This document shows, piece after piece, positions 19,488-27,220 of a stretch of DNA of 64,000 nt. Source of the DNA: Sphingomonadales bacterium (GTDB lineage: Bacteria; Pseudomonadota; Alphaproteobacteria; Sphingomonadales; Govanellaceae); NCBI GenBank assembly GCA_019455285.1, contig JACFMS010000010.1, positions 1 through 64,000 of the forward strand, given 5' to 3'. A program made the translations under genes and the position numbers. Under the pieces are notes generated by a model. That model had not been told where the DNA came from and searched no databases. It worked only from the letters and a program-made list of their open reading frames with translations. How positions within the stretch are numbered: the first letter of the stretch is position 1; the number at the start of each line of letters is the position of its first letter.

Positions 19488-20576
19488 ATGAATGCACCCT
19501 TCCCGCGTCCCGGCATTTTGGAGATCACCCCCTATCAAGCCGGCGAGTCGAAGATCGCCGGCAAGACGACGGTGATGAAGCTGGCCTCCAATGAATCGCC
19601 GCTGGGGCCGAGCCCCGCCGTCGCCGAAGCACTGAAAGCGGGATTTGATACCCTGCAACTCTATCCCGACCCCACGGCCAGCGCCTTGCGGGAGGCGCTC
19701 GCCGCCAAGTATGGCGTGCCGGCCGAGCAAATCCTGTGCACCTCGGGGTCCGAGCAGGCGCTCCACCTGGTTACCCGCGCTTATGCAAGCGTCGGCGACG
19801 AAGTGCTGTTCAGTCAATACGGCTTCATCGCCTACCCCATCGCCGCCAAGGCGGCCGGCGCGACCCCGGTCATCGCGCCGGAACAGAATTTCACCACCGA
19901 TATCGACGCACTGATTGCGCGGGTGAGCGCGCGCACCAAGGTTCTGTTTCTCGCCAATCCCAATAATCCCACCGGCACCTACCGGCCGCTTGCTGACATT
20001 CGCCGCCTGCATGCCGCGCTGCCAGAGCGGGTGCTGTTGGTGCTGGACGAGGCCTATGCTGAATACGTCAGCCGCGACGATTACCAATCCGCCCTCGCGC
20101 TGGTCAAGGAAGGCGCGCCCAACGTCATGGTCAGCCGTACCTTTTCGAAGATTTACGGCCTGGCGGCGATGCGCGTTGGCTGGTCGGTATGTCCGCCGGC
20201 GGTGATCGACGTCTTCAACCGTATTCGCGAAACCTTCAATGTCGGCGCGCTGTCGCAACGCGCCGCTTTGGCGGCGCTCGCCGATGAGGCGCACGTCACG
20301 GCGGCGCGCGACCACAACGCCAAGTGGCTGGCGTGGATTTCCGATCAGTTGACCAAGATGGGATTGAAGGTCACGCCCAGCCTTGGCAATTTCCTGCTCG
20401 CGCATTTTGCCGACGCTGATGCCGCCAAGGCCGCCGATCAGCACTTGCGCGGCGACGGCATCATCGTTCGCCCGGTAGCCGGCTACGGCCTGCCGCAATG
20501 TCTGCGCATCTCCGTCGGCAAGGAAAGCGAGAACAAGGCGCTGGTGGAAAGCCTTGGCCAATTCATGGGTAAATAA
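19488..20576 (+). CDS. hisC: HisC-type aminotransferase (histidinol-phosphate or aromatic amino acid)
   Basis: A 362-residue PLP enzyme of fold type I. The PLP lysine is in SRTFSKIYGLAAMRVGW, and LANPNNPTGT, LDEAYAEY and the C-terminal IIVRPVAGYGLPQCLRIS with the carboxylate-binding Arg are all present. By sequence it is HisC-like, acting on imidazole-acetol phosphate in histidine synthesis. Its place after hpd, hmgA and FAH makes tyrosine a plausible substrate, since transamination yields the Hpd substrate. The ATG at 19488 has GGAG nine bases upstream; an ATG at 19473 is the alternative. Confidence 0.88.
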   Translation: MNAPFPRPGILEITPYQAGESKIAGKTTVMKLASNESPLGPSPAVAEALKAGFDTLQLYPDPTASALREALAAKYGVPAEQILCTSGSEQALHLVTRAYASVGDEVLFSQYGFIAYPIAAKAAGATPVIAPEQNFTTDIDALIARVSARTKVLFLANPNNPTGTYRPLADIRRLHAALPERVLLVLDEAYAEYVSRDDYQSALALVKEGAPNVMVSRTFSKIYGLAAMRVGWSVCPPAVIDVFNRIRETFNVGALSQRAALAALADEAHVTAARDHNAKWLAWISDQLTKMGLKVTPSLGNFLLAHFADADAAKAADQHLRGDGIIVRPVAGYGLPQCLRISVGKESENKALVESLGQFMGK

Positions 20577-20579
20577 AAG

Positions 20580-20903
20580 ATGTCAGACAATGGCAAATCC
20601 ATTTACGCCGTTATTTTATGGATTCCAGCAGCGGTGGAAGCTGATTATGTGCAATGGCTCGATGGGCGTCATATTGCCGAAGTGGCGGCTGAGCCGGGTT
20701 TTTTACGCGGCCGCCGCGTGCGCTTGAACCAAACTGATGCCGATGGGCGGCAGGGGTATCTGGTCCTCTATGATGTCGCCTCCGGCCGTGACCTCGACGC
20801 CTATCTAAAAGGCGACAACCGCCAGCGCTTCATCGCTTACGGCGCCCGCTTTGAAGGCGTGCGCATCGAGCGTCTGGACGGCACGGTGGAATTTACCGTG
20901 TGA
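20580..20903 (+). CDS. DUF4286-like small protein (107 aa)
   Basis: A 107-residue soluble protein with the pattern YAVILWIPAAVEADYVQWL...HIAEVAAEPGFLRGRRVRL, which I associate with the DUF4286 group of dimeric alpha/beta-barrel proteins. No catalytic residues can be assigned. It starts 3 bp after the aminotransferase stop, so it is very likely translated from the same mRNA. Confidence 0.7.
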   Translation: MSDNGKSIYAVILWIPAAVEADYVQWLDGRHIAEVAAEPGFLRGRRVRLNQTDADGRQGYLVLYDVASGRDLDAYLKGDNRQRFIAYGARFEGVRIERLDGTVEFTV

Positions 20904-20904
20904 T

Positions 20905-21546
20905 TTAGCCTAAGACCGCTTCCCGCACACCGTCGATGATGAATTGCACCGCCAGCGCCGCAAGAATGATGCCCAAGAGACGAGTAATGACCGTGGTCAT
21001 CGTCGCGCCGGCGAAGCGGACAAACCAGCCGGATAGCTCCAAAAGAACGTAGGTGATCGCCATCACGCTCAATAGCGCCGCGATGACCACACCCTGATGC
21101 GCGATGTTGCCGGCGCGCTCGGTCATCAACAGGATGACGGTGGTGATGGCGCCCGGACCAGCGATGAAGGGGATGGCCAGCGGCACCACCGAAATATCAT
21201 CCGCCACCTTGGGTCGTTCCGTGGTGGCGCTCTCGGCAGTGCGGCTGCGCCGCTTGGCGCGAAACTCAAAAATCATTTCAAAGGCGGTAGAAAATAACAA
21301 TAGCCCGCCGGCGATCCGGAATGCCGCAAGGGTGATGCCGAAGGTGCTGAGCAGCGCATCGCCGAGAAGAGCAAACAGCAACAACACCCCGGTTGCCACC
21401 AACGAACCACGGATCGCCATAACGCGGCGGTGCGCCGCTTCCATATCGCGGCTGAGCGCGGCAAAGATCGGCATCAGCCCCACCGAGTCGATGATGACGA
21501 ACAGCGTTACGAATGCCGGAATGAAGACGTTGATCAGATCGTTCAT
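20905..21546 (-). CDS. marC: MarC family integral membrane protein
   Basis: A 213-residue protein with about six membrane helices. MarC family features include FVIIDSVGLMPIFAAL in the first helix, FRIAGGLLLFSTAFEM, and PLAIPFIAGPGAITTVI. Despite the name, MarC has no proven role in multidrug resistance and its function is unknown. The central loop (RRSRTAESATTERPK) is cytoplasmic and basic. The ATG at 21546 is chosen; a TTG three codons upstream is possible. Lies 9 bp after the NnrU-type gene, same strand. Confidence 0.9.
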   Translation of the reverse strand: MNDLINVFIPAFVTLFVIIDSVGLMPIFAALSRDMEAAHRRVMAIRGSLVATGVLLLFALLGDALLSTFGITLAAFRIAGGLLLFSTAFEMIFEFRAKRRSRTAESATTERPKVADDISVVPLAIPFIAGPGAITTVILLMTERAGNIAHQGVVIAALLSVMAITYVLLELSGWFVRFAGATMTTVITRLLGIILAALAVQFIIDGVREAVLG

Positions 21547-21555
21547 CGGCAACAA

Positions 21556-22236
21556 TCAGGAATGAGGGGCAACGCCAAACAGCCAGGCGTGCGCCACATA
21601 AAGCGCCACATAGACCACCACGCCGCCCGCGAGCCGCCAGATACCGATCTCGCCAACTTTGAGCTGATTGCGTCCCGCGGCGATGGCGGCGAACGGCAGG
21701 CTGGAGGTAACGGCCTGGTATTTTGTCCATGTCTCGCCCAACGCCGCTTGGCGTTTCCGGTCGATGAGGAAAGGCCCCATCAGCGCCAACAGCGTCAAGC
21801 CGCCAAAGAACACGATGGATGCCAGATCGCCGTTGGCGAGGAGATGGGCCAGGCCCCATAACGTAATGCCCCACATCACCGGATGGCGGGTGATGCGTAA
21901 AACCCCTTTGGCCGGCTCCGGCGCGGCCAGGGCTTTCTCGCCGCCGGCTGCCGCCGGGTTGGGGGTGCTGACGCCGCCCACCACCAACAGCGCCGCCGCC
22001 AGGACGAGAAGCGCCGAGAGCCCCTTGGCCCACCCCCCGAACGCCCACAGCACATCGCTGATCGGCGCCGCGTTATAGGCCCGCGCCAGCCACACCAGCG
22101 TTACCAGGGAGACGGCCGAGAAGATCGCCTGAAAGGCTTTCTCGCCGATTTTGCCGACCAGCGCCGGGCGCAGCGGCGTCGAGCTGAGGACATGAATACC
22201 GATAAAGACGATAGCAGCCAGGATGAGCTGTTGCAT
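21556..22236 (-). CDS. NnrU family membrane protein
   Basis: A 226-residue protein with six or so hydrophobic segments and the NnrU/isoprenylcysteine-methyltransferase-like signature VLRITRHPVMWGITLWGLAHLLANGD, followed by YQAVTSSLPFAA. NnrU was named from denitrification clusters, but family members occur widely without such genes, and no nitrite or NO reductase is seen here. A very strong AGGGAGGGGGAG site precedes the ATG. Confidence 0.9.
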   Translation of the reverse strand: MQQLILAAIVFIGIHVLSSTPLRPALVGKIGEKAFQAIFSAVSLVTLVWLARAYNAAPISDVLWAFGGWAKGLSALLVLAAALLVVGGVSTPNPAAAGGEKALAAPEPAKGVLRITRHPVMWGITLWGLAHLLANGDLASIVFFGGLTLLALMGPFLIDRKRQAALGETWTKYQAVTSSLPFAAIAAGRNQLKVGEIGIWRLAGGVVVYVALYVAHAWLFGVAPHS

Positions 22237-22288
22237 CTCCCCCTCCCTTATTGGCGGAAGTGCAGTCTATCACCTTCAGGAGAAAGCG

Positions 22289-22612
22289 TCAGCCCAAGAG
22301 ACGTAAGCGGCGGTCGACAAGGTCGGCGCCGACGGCGATAGTCTCCACGGCGACGCTATAGACCAAAACCGAGGCGCGGATTTTCTCGGCGATGACGCCG
22401 GCGCGGCGATCATCAAGACCACGCGCCTTGATGTCGATGGTCAAGAGACCGCCATTGAAGCGACGCGACCGCACCAGCTCGGGCAGAATGTCATTGAGGG
22501 CAAAAAATTCCACCACCCGGGACAACGCCGCGGGATCGGCCGCAGCCGATACGGTAAAATGGACGGTATTTAAGGAAACCAGCTCTTGCTGAGCCGCAAC
22601 GGCGGTAGACAT
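22289..22612 (-). CDS. Small ACT-domain-like protein (107 aa)
   Basis: A 107-residue protein whose residues 13-85 (VHFTVSAAADPAALSRVVEFF ... LLTIDIKARGLDDRRAGVIA) have the beta-alpha-beta-beta-alpha-beta spacing of an ACT domain, similar to small acetolactate-synthase regulatory subunits. It is not next to a large subunit. ACT domains bind amino acids, so a regulatory role is likely. The ATG at 22612 has AAGG eight bases upstream; a GTG at 22621 overlaps that site. Its mRNA leader carries a short peptide gene and a stem that hides the ribosome site. Confidence 0.6.
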   Translation of the reverse strand: MSTAVAAQQELVSLNTVHFTVSAAADPAALSRVVEFFALNDILPELVRSRRFNGGLLTIDIKARGLDDRRAGVIAEKIRASVLVYSVAVETIAVGADLVDRRLRLLG

Positions 22613-22618
22613 GACGGA

Positions 22619-22722
22619 CACCTTAGTGACAAACGAATGGGATGAGTGAACGACTGAAAGCCCGGCCCTACGCGAGGACCGGGGTTTTAATTCGTGCCGT
22701 GCACATTCGTTTGCTTAAGGTG
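22619..22722 (-). promoter_or_regulatory. Structured mRNA leader masking the ribosome site of the ACT-domain gene
   Basis: Two stretches at the ends of the leader pair: CACCTTA and CAAACGAATG near the 5' side of the minus transcript (22704-22722) with CATTCGTTTG and TAAGGTG near the 3' side (22619-22639), giving 17 base pairs with one internal loop. The AAGGTG ribosome site of the ACT gene is in the 3' arm. Between them lies a G+C-rich hairpin, CCCGGTCC/GGGCCGGG (22661-22683). A 19-codon leader ORF runs through the 5' arm into that hairpin. Confidence 0.7.
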
Positions 22723-22727
22723 CGCAT
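22668..22727 (-). CDS. Leader peptide (19 aa) upstream of the ACT-domain gene
   Basis: A 20-codon reading frame, peptide MRTLSKRMCTARIKTPVLA, begins with ATG preceded at four bases by AAAGGGG, one of the best ribosome sites in the window. Codons 2-8 form the 5' arm of the stem that hides the downstream ribosome site, and the TAG stop lies in the loop of the inner hairpin. This placement is what a translation-coupled attenuator needs. No single amino acid is over-represented, so the sensed signal is not evident. Confidence 0.55.
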   Translation of the reverse strand: MRTLSKRMCTARIKTPVLA

Positions 22728-22851
22728 ACCACCCCTTTACGCCGATCGGCAGGGAGTGTCAAGAAAGTCTCTTGCCCAAATTGCCCGGTCTTGGTTGCAT
22801 TTTCCCTAATATCACCCTAGAAGATGAGGTTTCTTGCGGGGAGGTTAAGGA

Positions 22852-23337
22852 ATGACCGGGCTTGATCATATGGACGTCAAAATTCTCAGCGTCCTGCAGG
22901 AAAACGCTCGCATCTCCAACCAGGATCTGGCGGATAAGGTCGGGCTATCCCCCTCGCCCTGCTGGCGACGGGTGCGCCGGCTGGAGGAGGAGGGGATCAT
23001 CAGCCGCTATGCCGCGCTTCTGGTCCCCGAGGCCATCGGCCTCCATATCACCGCTTTCGCCCATGTCATGCTGGACAATCACCACGCCGAGACGGTGCGA
23101 GTATTCGAACAGGCGATCGCCGGCGCGCCTTATGTGCTTGAATGCTGCTCTACGAGCGGCGAATACGACTATCTGTTGCGCGTCATCGCCCCCAGCATGA
23201 GCGCCTATGAGGCGTTCCTGACCAGCACGTTGTTGCAAATTCCCGCCGTGCGATCGGTCAGCACCAGCTTCGTGCTGAAGATGAAGAAAAGCACCACCGT
23301 GCTGCCGCTAGACGGCATCAGCGTCGTTGCCGGATAA
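22852..23337 (+). CDS. Lrp/AsnC family transcriptional regulator
   Basis: A 161-residue regulator. The N-terminal helix-turn-helix (LDHMDVKILSVLQENARISNQ; SPSPCWRRVRRLEEEGII) is followed by an effector-binding RAM/ACT domain with CCSTSGEYDYLLRV and the SVSTSFVLKMKKSTTVLPL tail common to this family. It should sense an amino acid. GGGGAGG lies before the ATG. It is transcribed away from the ACT-domain gene, and the two share a 239-bp upstream region, so it may regulate that gene. Confidence 0.92.
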   Translation: MTGLDHMDVKILSVLQENARISNQDLADKVGLSPSPCWRRVRRLEEEGIISRYAALLVPEAIGLHITAFAHVMLDNHHAETVRVFEQAIAGAPYVLECCSTSGEYDYLLRVIAPSMSAYEAFLTSTLLQIPAVRSVSTSFVLKMKKSTTVLPLDGISVVAG

Positions 23338-23340
23338 AGT

Positions 23341-24066
23341 CTAAATCACCGTCAGCATGGCCGCCACCAAGGGATGGCGGACGATGTCGCGCTCTTCCAT
23401 GCGGATGACCGCCACATCAGGCAGCGCATCGAGACGGTGAGCGATATCACCCAGCCCCGACATGCCGGACAACAGGTCGCTCTGGTCGGGATCGCCGGTG
23501 ACCACCATGGTCGAATGCCAGCCGAGCCTGGTGAGCAGCATTTTTAATTGGGTGTAGGTGCAATTCTGCGCCTCATCGATCACCACGAAGGCATTGTTGA
23601 GCGTGCGGCCGCGCATGAAGCCGATGGGGGCGATTTCGATCGCCCCTTCGGCCAAGCATTTTTTCAGCCGCTTGGCCCCCATGCGGTCGCTCAAGGCGTC
23701 ATAAAGCGGCCGCAGGTACGGCGCGAGCTTTTCCTCCATGGCGCCGGGCAGAAAACCAATCGCCTCGCCGGCCTCCACCGCCGGCCGCGACAGCACGATG
23801 CGGCCGATCCGCCCCGCCTCCATCGCCTCCACCGCCTTGGCGATGGCCAGATAGGTCTTGCCGGTGCCGGCCGGCCCGATGGCAAGAACGACGTTGCAGG
23901 CATCAATGGCTTCCAGCATACGCCGCTGATTGTCGCTTTGCGGCTTTACTGTGCGGATATAGCTCTGTTCGCGGTGGGGCTGGTAGTGGAGAGGATCCCA
24001 ATCGGCCTCGGTTTCGGGAAAGGCATGGACGTTGGTTGTGAGACGGCGAGCGGCGCGTTTACCCAT
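23341..24066 (-). CDS. phoH: PhoH-like ATPase
   Basis: A 241-residue P-loop ATPase of the PhoH family, whose members are RNA-helicase-like and linked to stress or RNA metabolism. Walker A is AIGPAGTGKTYLA near residue 66, Walker B is AFVVIDEAQN, and VVTGDPDQSDL corresponds to the sensor motif. It is the short form without a KH or PIN domain. The ATG at 24066 is used, with GGAG seven bases upstream. It lies alone, downstream of a terminator-like hairpin at 24100-24133. Confidence 0.92.
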   Translation of the reverse strand: MGKRAARRLTTNVHAFPETEADWDPLHYQPHREQSYIRTVKPQSDNQRRMLEAIDACNVVLAIGPAGTGKTYLAIAKAVEAMEAGRIGRIVLSRPAVEAGEAIGFLPGAMEEKLAPYLRPLYDALSDRMGAKRLKKCLAEGAIEIAPIGFMRGRTLNNAFVVIDEAQNCTYTQLKMLLTRLGWHSTMVVTGDPDQSDLLSGMSGLGDIAHRLDALPDVAVIRMEERDIVRHPLVAAMLTVI

Positions 24067-24099
24067 CAAAATCTCCAACTGTTACAGTTACATGGACGT

Positions 24100-24133
24100 A
24101 AAAAACCGAAGGGCGCCCCGAGGGGCGCCCTTC
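24100..24133 (-). terminator. Rho-independent terminator on the minus strand
   Basis: GAAGGGCGCCCC/GGGGCGCCCTTC forms a perfect 12-bp stem with a 2-nt loop, followed on the minus strand by GG and then TTTTTT. It must end a minus-strand transcript that starts between here and the ompW terminator, as no annotated gene lies there. Confidence 0.8.
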
Positions 24134-24344
24134 ATGCGATCGCAGTCGCTGCGGTTGCTGTTGCCGGGTACGGCCGTACCCTTGCCGGTGTCTTCCTCAT
24201 CCCGTTTTTGTCGCTTTCTCCCTGTCAATTCTGGGACCGCCAAAACTGAATACCTCAACAGTCTAGGATGCCAAGACCGCCCTGGTAAAGCCCTTTTTGT
24301 GGTTGTCGTGAATTTTCACACAACAGCTTGTGGCCTTTACAAAG

Positions 24345-24530
24345 AGAATGGGGCCCGCCTTGCACGGGCCCCGATCAGTCTGGGGAGGGTATCAGGAACA
24401 CTGAGGAGCAGCGCGAAGGCGGCGTAATCTTGGGGGAAGCACGCGCCCTCTTGCTAGGCGCTGCCCCTCAGGTGCTACTACGTCGGCCTGGGGGGTAGTC
24501 CGACGCAATCTGCACCTTTGGGTACGCATG
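24345..24530. ncRNA. Candidate structured RNA, class unknown, strand uncertain
   Basis: Two adjacent stem-loops, CTGAGG-A-GCAGCGC / GCGCTGC-C-CCTCAG (24401-24471) and GGTGC..CGTCGG / CCGACG..GCACC (24471-24516), follow a hairpin GGGGCCCG/CGGGCCCC (24350-24372). Read on the plus strand, a terminator follows at once (24531-24570); read on the minus strand, the GGGGCCCG hairpin or the 24100 terminator could end it. I looked for RNase P, SRP and tmRNA hallmark sequences and found none; 6S RNA cannot be excluded but the fold is not a single rod. Confidence 0.45.
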
Positions 24531-24570
24531 AAAAAGCGGGGCGGATCATGCCGCCCCGCGATATTTTTTT
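24531..24570. terminator. Bidirectional terminator between ompW and the intergenic region
   Basis: GCGGGGCGG/CCGCCCCGC is a perfect 9-bp stem with a 6-nt loop. It has AAAAA on the left (T run on the minus strand, ending ompW) and ATATTTTTTT on the right (ending any plus-strand transcript). Confidence 0.85.
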
Positions 24571-24588
24571 AGGAAAAAGAAGGAAAAT

Positions 24589-25218
24589 CTAGAAGCGGTA
24601 GCCGACGCCGAAGCCAAAGATCCAGGGATCGATATCGACGTCCGCCGTCACCGCCCCGGCATTGATCGAGACATCGGTGTTGATCCAGATTTTTTTCACA
24701 TCGACGTTGATCAGCCAGCGATCATTGATGGCGTAATCGATGCCGGCCTGCAGCGCGAGCCCAAAGCTTGAATCATAATCAATGTCGGTAACGATGCCGC
24801 CCGAGGGCACATCCGCATCGAAAAATTTGGTGTAATTGACGCCGACGCCGACATAGGGGCTCATCTTCTCCTTGGGCATGAAGTGGTACTGCAGCGTCAA
24901 GGTCGGCGGCAGCAAGGTGACATCACCAAGATCAACGTCGCCAAGCGCGGTGCCTTTCGCCGCCACATCATGAGGCGTCACGGCAAGAATAAGCTCAACA
25001 GCGATGTTGTCGGTGAAGAAATAACTGAAATCCAATTCCGGCATCACCGAGTTGTCGATCGCAGGCTTGCCGCCGATGGAGATATCGGCGCTCTCATCCG
25101 GCGCCACATAAATGGCGCGGGCGCGCACCAGCAAATCACCGGCCTCTTTGGCGGAAGCGGCAAACGGTAATGCGGCAACAATAATGGCGGTGGCTGATAG
25201 CAGCGTCTTCTTGAGCAT
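24589..25218 (-). CDS. ompW: OmpW family outer-membrane protein
   Basis: A 209-residue beta-barrel protein. A signal peptide (MLKKTLLSATAIIVAALPFAASA) precedes DLLVRARAIYVAPDESAD, the typical mature OmpW start, and the chain ends in GFGVGYRF with the C-terminal Phe recognised by the BAM machinery. The pattern LPPTLTLQYHFMPKEKMSPYVGVGVNYTKFF is characteristic. OmpW forms a small eight-stranded channel for hydrophobic molecules. GAGGA precedes the ATG. A terminator follows at once. Confidence 0.94.
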   Translation of the reverse strand: MLKKTLLSATAIIVAALPFAASAKEAGDLLVRARAIYVAPDESADISIGGKPAIDNSVMPELDFSYFFTDNIAVELILAVTPHDVAAKGTALGDVDLGDVTLLPPTLTLQYHFMPKEKMSPYVGVGVNYTKFFDADVPSGGIVTDIDYDSSFGLALQAGIDYAINDRWLINVDVKKIWINTDVSINAGAVTADVDIDPWIFGFGVGYRF

Positions 25219-25336
25219 GGACGGTTCCTCTCTCTCTTCTCACAATCATTGCCTCGTGGGTGAAGCGATGTGAGATGAGAGATAAACAGCCATGAAAATC
25301 CCAACGTTGATTTGAATCAGAATAGTGAAAAAAACA

Positions 25337-27220
25337 TCACCAGCCGCCGCCACCACCGCCGCCACCGCCGCCGCTGGAACCGCCGCCGCCAAAGCCGCTG
25401 GACGTTCCTGGCGCCTGCGCAGCGGCGGCAACCGCGCCGGCAAGAGCGGACCCTAGCGTCGCCGGAAAGTTGCCAAGACGGGCCGGGGTGAAGTGGCGGC
25501 CGGCATACCAGCGCGGCTGATAAGTCCCAGCCGCCGCGGCTTTTTCCAGGACGTCAGCAAACTTCTCGCCCCACCGGGTTTCGACATCGAGGGCGATGGC
25601 GTAGGGCAGAAATTTTTCAAAGAGTTCAGGCGTGCGCTCCGGCTCATGGGCCCAATCAAGCCGGTCCTGCTCGGCCACCGAGAGATAAAGTTTGAAGCCC
25701 TCGATGGCGTCCAAGACCCGTCGGCCGAGCAGCGTCGGCGCCTTCAAGAGCTCCAAAAACAGCAGATTAATCCCGATAATGACCGCAATCAGCGCCACCG
25801 CCGGCCACGAAGCCTCCTCGGCGAAGGCAACGGCGCCGAACCCCAGCCCGGCAATAAACGGCAGCGCGAACGCGGTGGTAAGGATGGCCCGTCCCAACCC
25901 CAGGAGATTGCCTCGGACCGCTCCCCAGGCTGCCGCCACACGCAAGACCAGGATATAACAGCCGGCGCTCCAGCCGGCGAGCCAGATCGAGAGAAAGAGC
26001 GCCGCGCCAGGATCGGCCGACAGCAACGCCAAGCCGGCTATCACCGCCAACGATAAGGCGACCCCCGGCAATATCCAGCCGCGGTTGGTCAGAAAGTAGG
26101 TTTTTTCATAATTGGTCGAGAGCTTGGCCTTCAGCGCGCTTAAAGCCCGCCGCAGCGTCCGATGTTCGGCCTGCTTTAAAGCTAATGTTTCTCCGCCACC
26201 GGCAAGCAACGACCGCACCATGGCCGCCTCATCCGCCGACAGTCCCGCCCCCTCGCCAAGTTTTTCAATGGTAAATACGCCCTCCTCCGTCTCATGAAGT
26301 CGGATCGCCCCTTTGACCGCCAGGCTGACCAGAGCCGCGGCCAGCGCCTTCTGATCAAAGCCCAGGCGAGAGATGAAGCGGGTGGCGGCCGGCGACAGGT
26401 TGGCGGGCGGTTCATAACGGGGATAAATGGCGCCCTTCTCGGGATCGCGGCCGACCCTCAACCACACCGCCACGTAATAGACGACGATCACCATCAGACC
26501 CAATACGGCGAGCGTAATTTGCCGCAGATCGCCGAAGCCGCCGAGCGTCCGCTCAAGCGCGCTTGGCGCATCGACATGACCCTTGGGCCAGGCAACGGCG
26601 ATGGTCAGCCCTTCGCCGGGACTGAGCGCGCGCGTGGTTTCAAACACCACCCCGGCGCCCGAAACATAGGCGCTGGCGTCCCCGCCGCGCGCGCCTACGG
26701 GCCCGGTGTAATAGGTAAAATCGGTGGGCCGCACGCCGGACGGCAGGCGCACCACGGCCCGCGCCTGATCGATGGGAAATTTCCAATCGTTGCCGGTGAC
26801 GTTCCAGTAAAGCTCGTCATGGGTATCAAAGAAACCAATCTGGCGCGTCGTGCGATAGGTCAGGCGATAGGCGTGAACGCCCGGCGTCAGAAAACGTTCG
26901 GCGCTGCCAAAATAAATCCGCACGCCATTCGACAGGCGCTCGGTGTGATAATCTTCATCGCCGCCGTCGCGGCCGACCTCCAGGACATCAAAGCCGACCC
27001 GCATCCGACCGCCGCCGGGCAGCGTGTAATCGGTGGGAAAATCACGGTAGATACCGCGCCGGATCTGCTGCCCCTCGGCATTGACGGTGATCGTTTCCGT
27101 CACCACCAAGCTGCCGTCGCGATTGATCTGAATATCGCTGGCAAAGAATAGAATCCGCTCCTCCGCCCGGACGTTGCCGAAAAGCGCAAGGAAGGCAACA
27201 AAGAAGGCGATGAAGCGCAC
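25337..27220 (-). CDS. DUF2207 domain-containing membrane protein with Gly-rich tail
   Basis: A 627-residue protein. A signal peptide (about 1-19) is followed by the extracytoplasmic DUF2207 domain ([21 protein letters not shown] ...), a membrane helix near residue 240, two more near 380-450 and 460-500, and a cytoplasmic region ending in an almost pure Gly/Ser tail with a final Trp, as is usual for DUF2207 proteins. The start is GTG directly after the lemA stop, so the two are translationally linked. LemA plus DUF2207 pairs are widespread; their role is unknown, perhaps in envelope stress. Confidence 0.9.
   Translation of the reverse strand: MRFIAFFVAFLALFGNVRAEERILFFASDIQINRDGSLVVTETITVNAEGQQIRRGIYRDFPTDYTLPGGGRMRVGFDVLEVGRDGGDEDYHTERLSNGVRIYFGSAERFLTPGVHAYRLTYRTTRQIGFFDTHDELYWNVTGNDWKFPIDQARAVVRLPSGVRPTDFTYYTGPVGARGGDASAYVSGAGVVFETTRALSPGEGLTIAVAWPKGHVDAPSALERTLGGFGDLRQITLAVLGLMVIVVYYVAVWLRVGRDPEKGAIYPRYEPPANLSPAATRFISRLGFDQKALAAALVSLAVKGAIRLHETEEGVFTIEKLGEGAGLSADEAAMVRSLLAGGGETLALKQAEHRTLRRALSALKAKLSTNYEKTYFLTNRGWILPGVALSLAVIAGLALLSADPGAALFLSIWLAGWSAGCYILVLRVAAAWGAVRGNLLGLGRAILTTAFALPFIAGLGFGAVAFAEEASWPAVALIAVIIGINLLFLELLKAPTLLGRRVLDAIEGFKLYLSVAEQDRLDWAHEPERTPELFEKFLPYAIALDVETRWGEKFADVLEKAAAAGTYQPRWYAGRHFTPARLGNFPATLGSALAGAVAAAAQAPGTSSGFGGGGSSGGGGGGGGGGW

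Larger units (their letters stand above)
24079..24588. other. 510-bp gene-free region rich in palindromes
   Basis: No convincing protein gene is seen between phoH and ompW. From left to right it holds a minus-strand terminator (24100-24133), a perfect 16-bp palindrome GGGTACGGCCGTACCC (24166-24181), a long imperfect stem (24281-24341), a GGGGCCCG/CGGGCCCC hairpin (24350-24372), two strong adjacent stem-loops (24401-24516) and a two-way terminator (24531-24570). A 22-codon ORF at 24132-24200 (minus) lacks a well-placed ribosome site. Confidence 0.8.

Noticed and set aside
24132-24200. 22-codon ORF ending at the minus-strand terminator
   Set aside because: The GGGAG upstream is about 17 bases away and the peptide is low complexity; kept only as a remark in the region entry.
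24032-24427. Plus-strand 131-codon ORF in the phoH-ompW gap
   Set aside because: It starts within phoH, runs through a terminator hairpin and several palindromes, and has no good ribosome site or domain.
24345-24530. 6S RNA, SRP RNA, RNase P RNA or tmRNA
   Set aside because: I could not find the SRP loop GGAAG..AGCAG, the RNase P GAGGAAAGTCC motif or a tmRNA T-arm. The 6S identity stays open but the fold is not a single interrupted rod, so no name is given.
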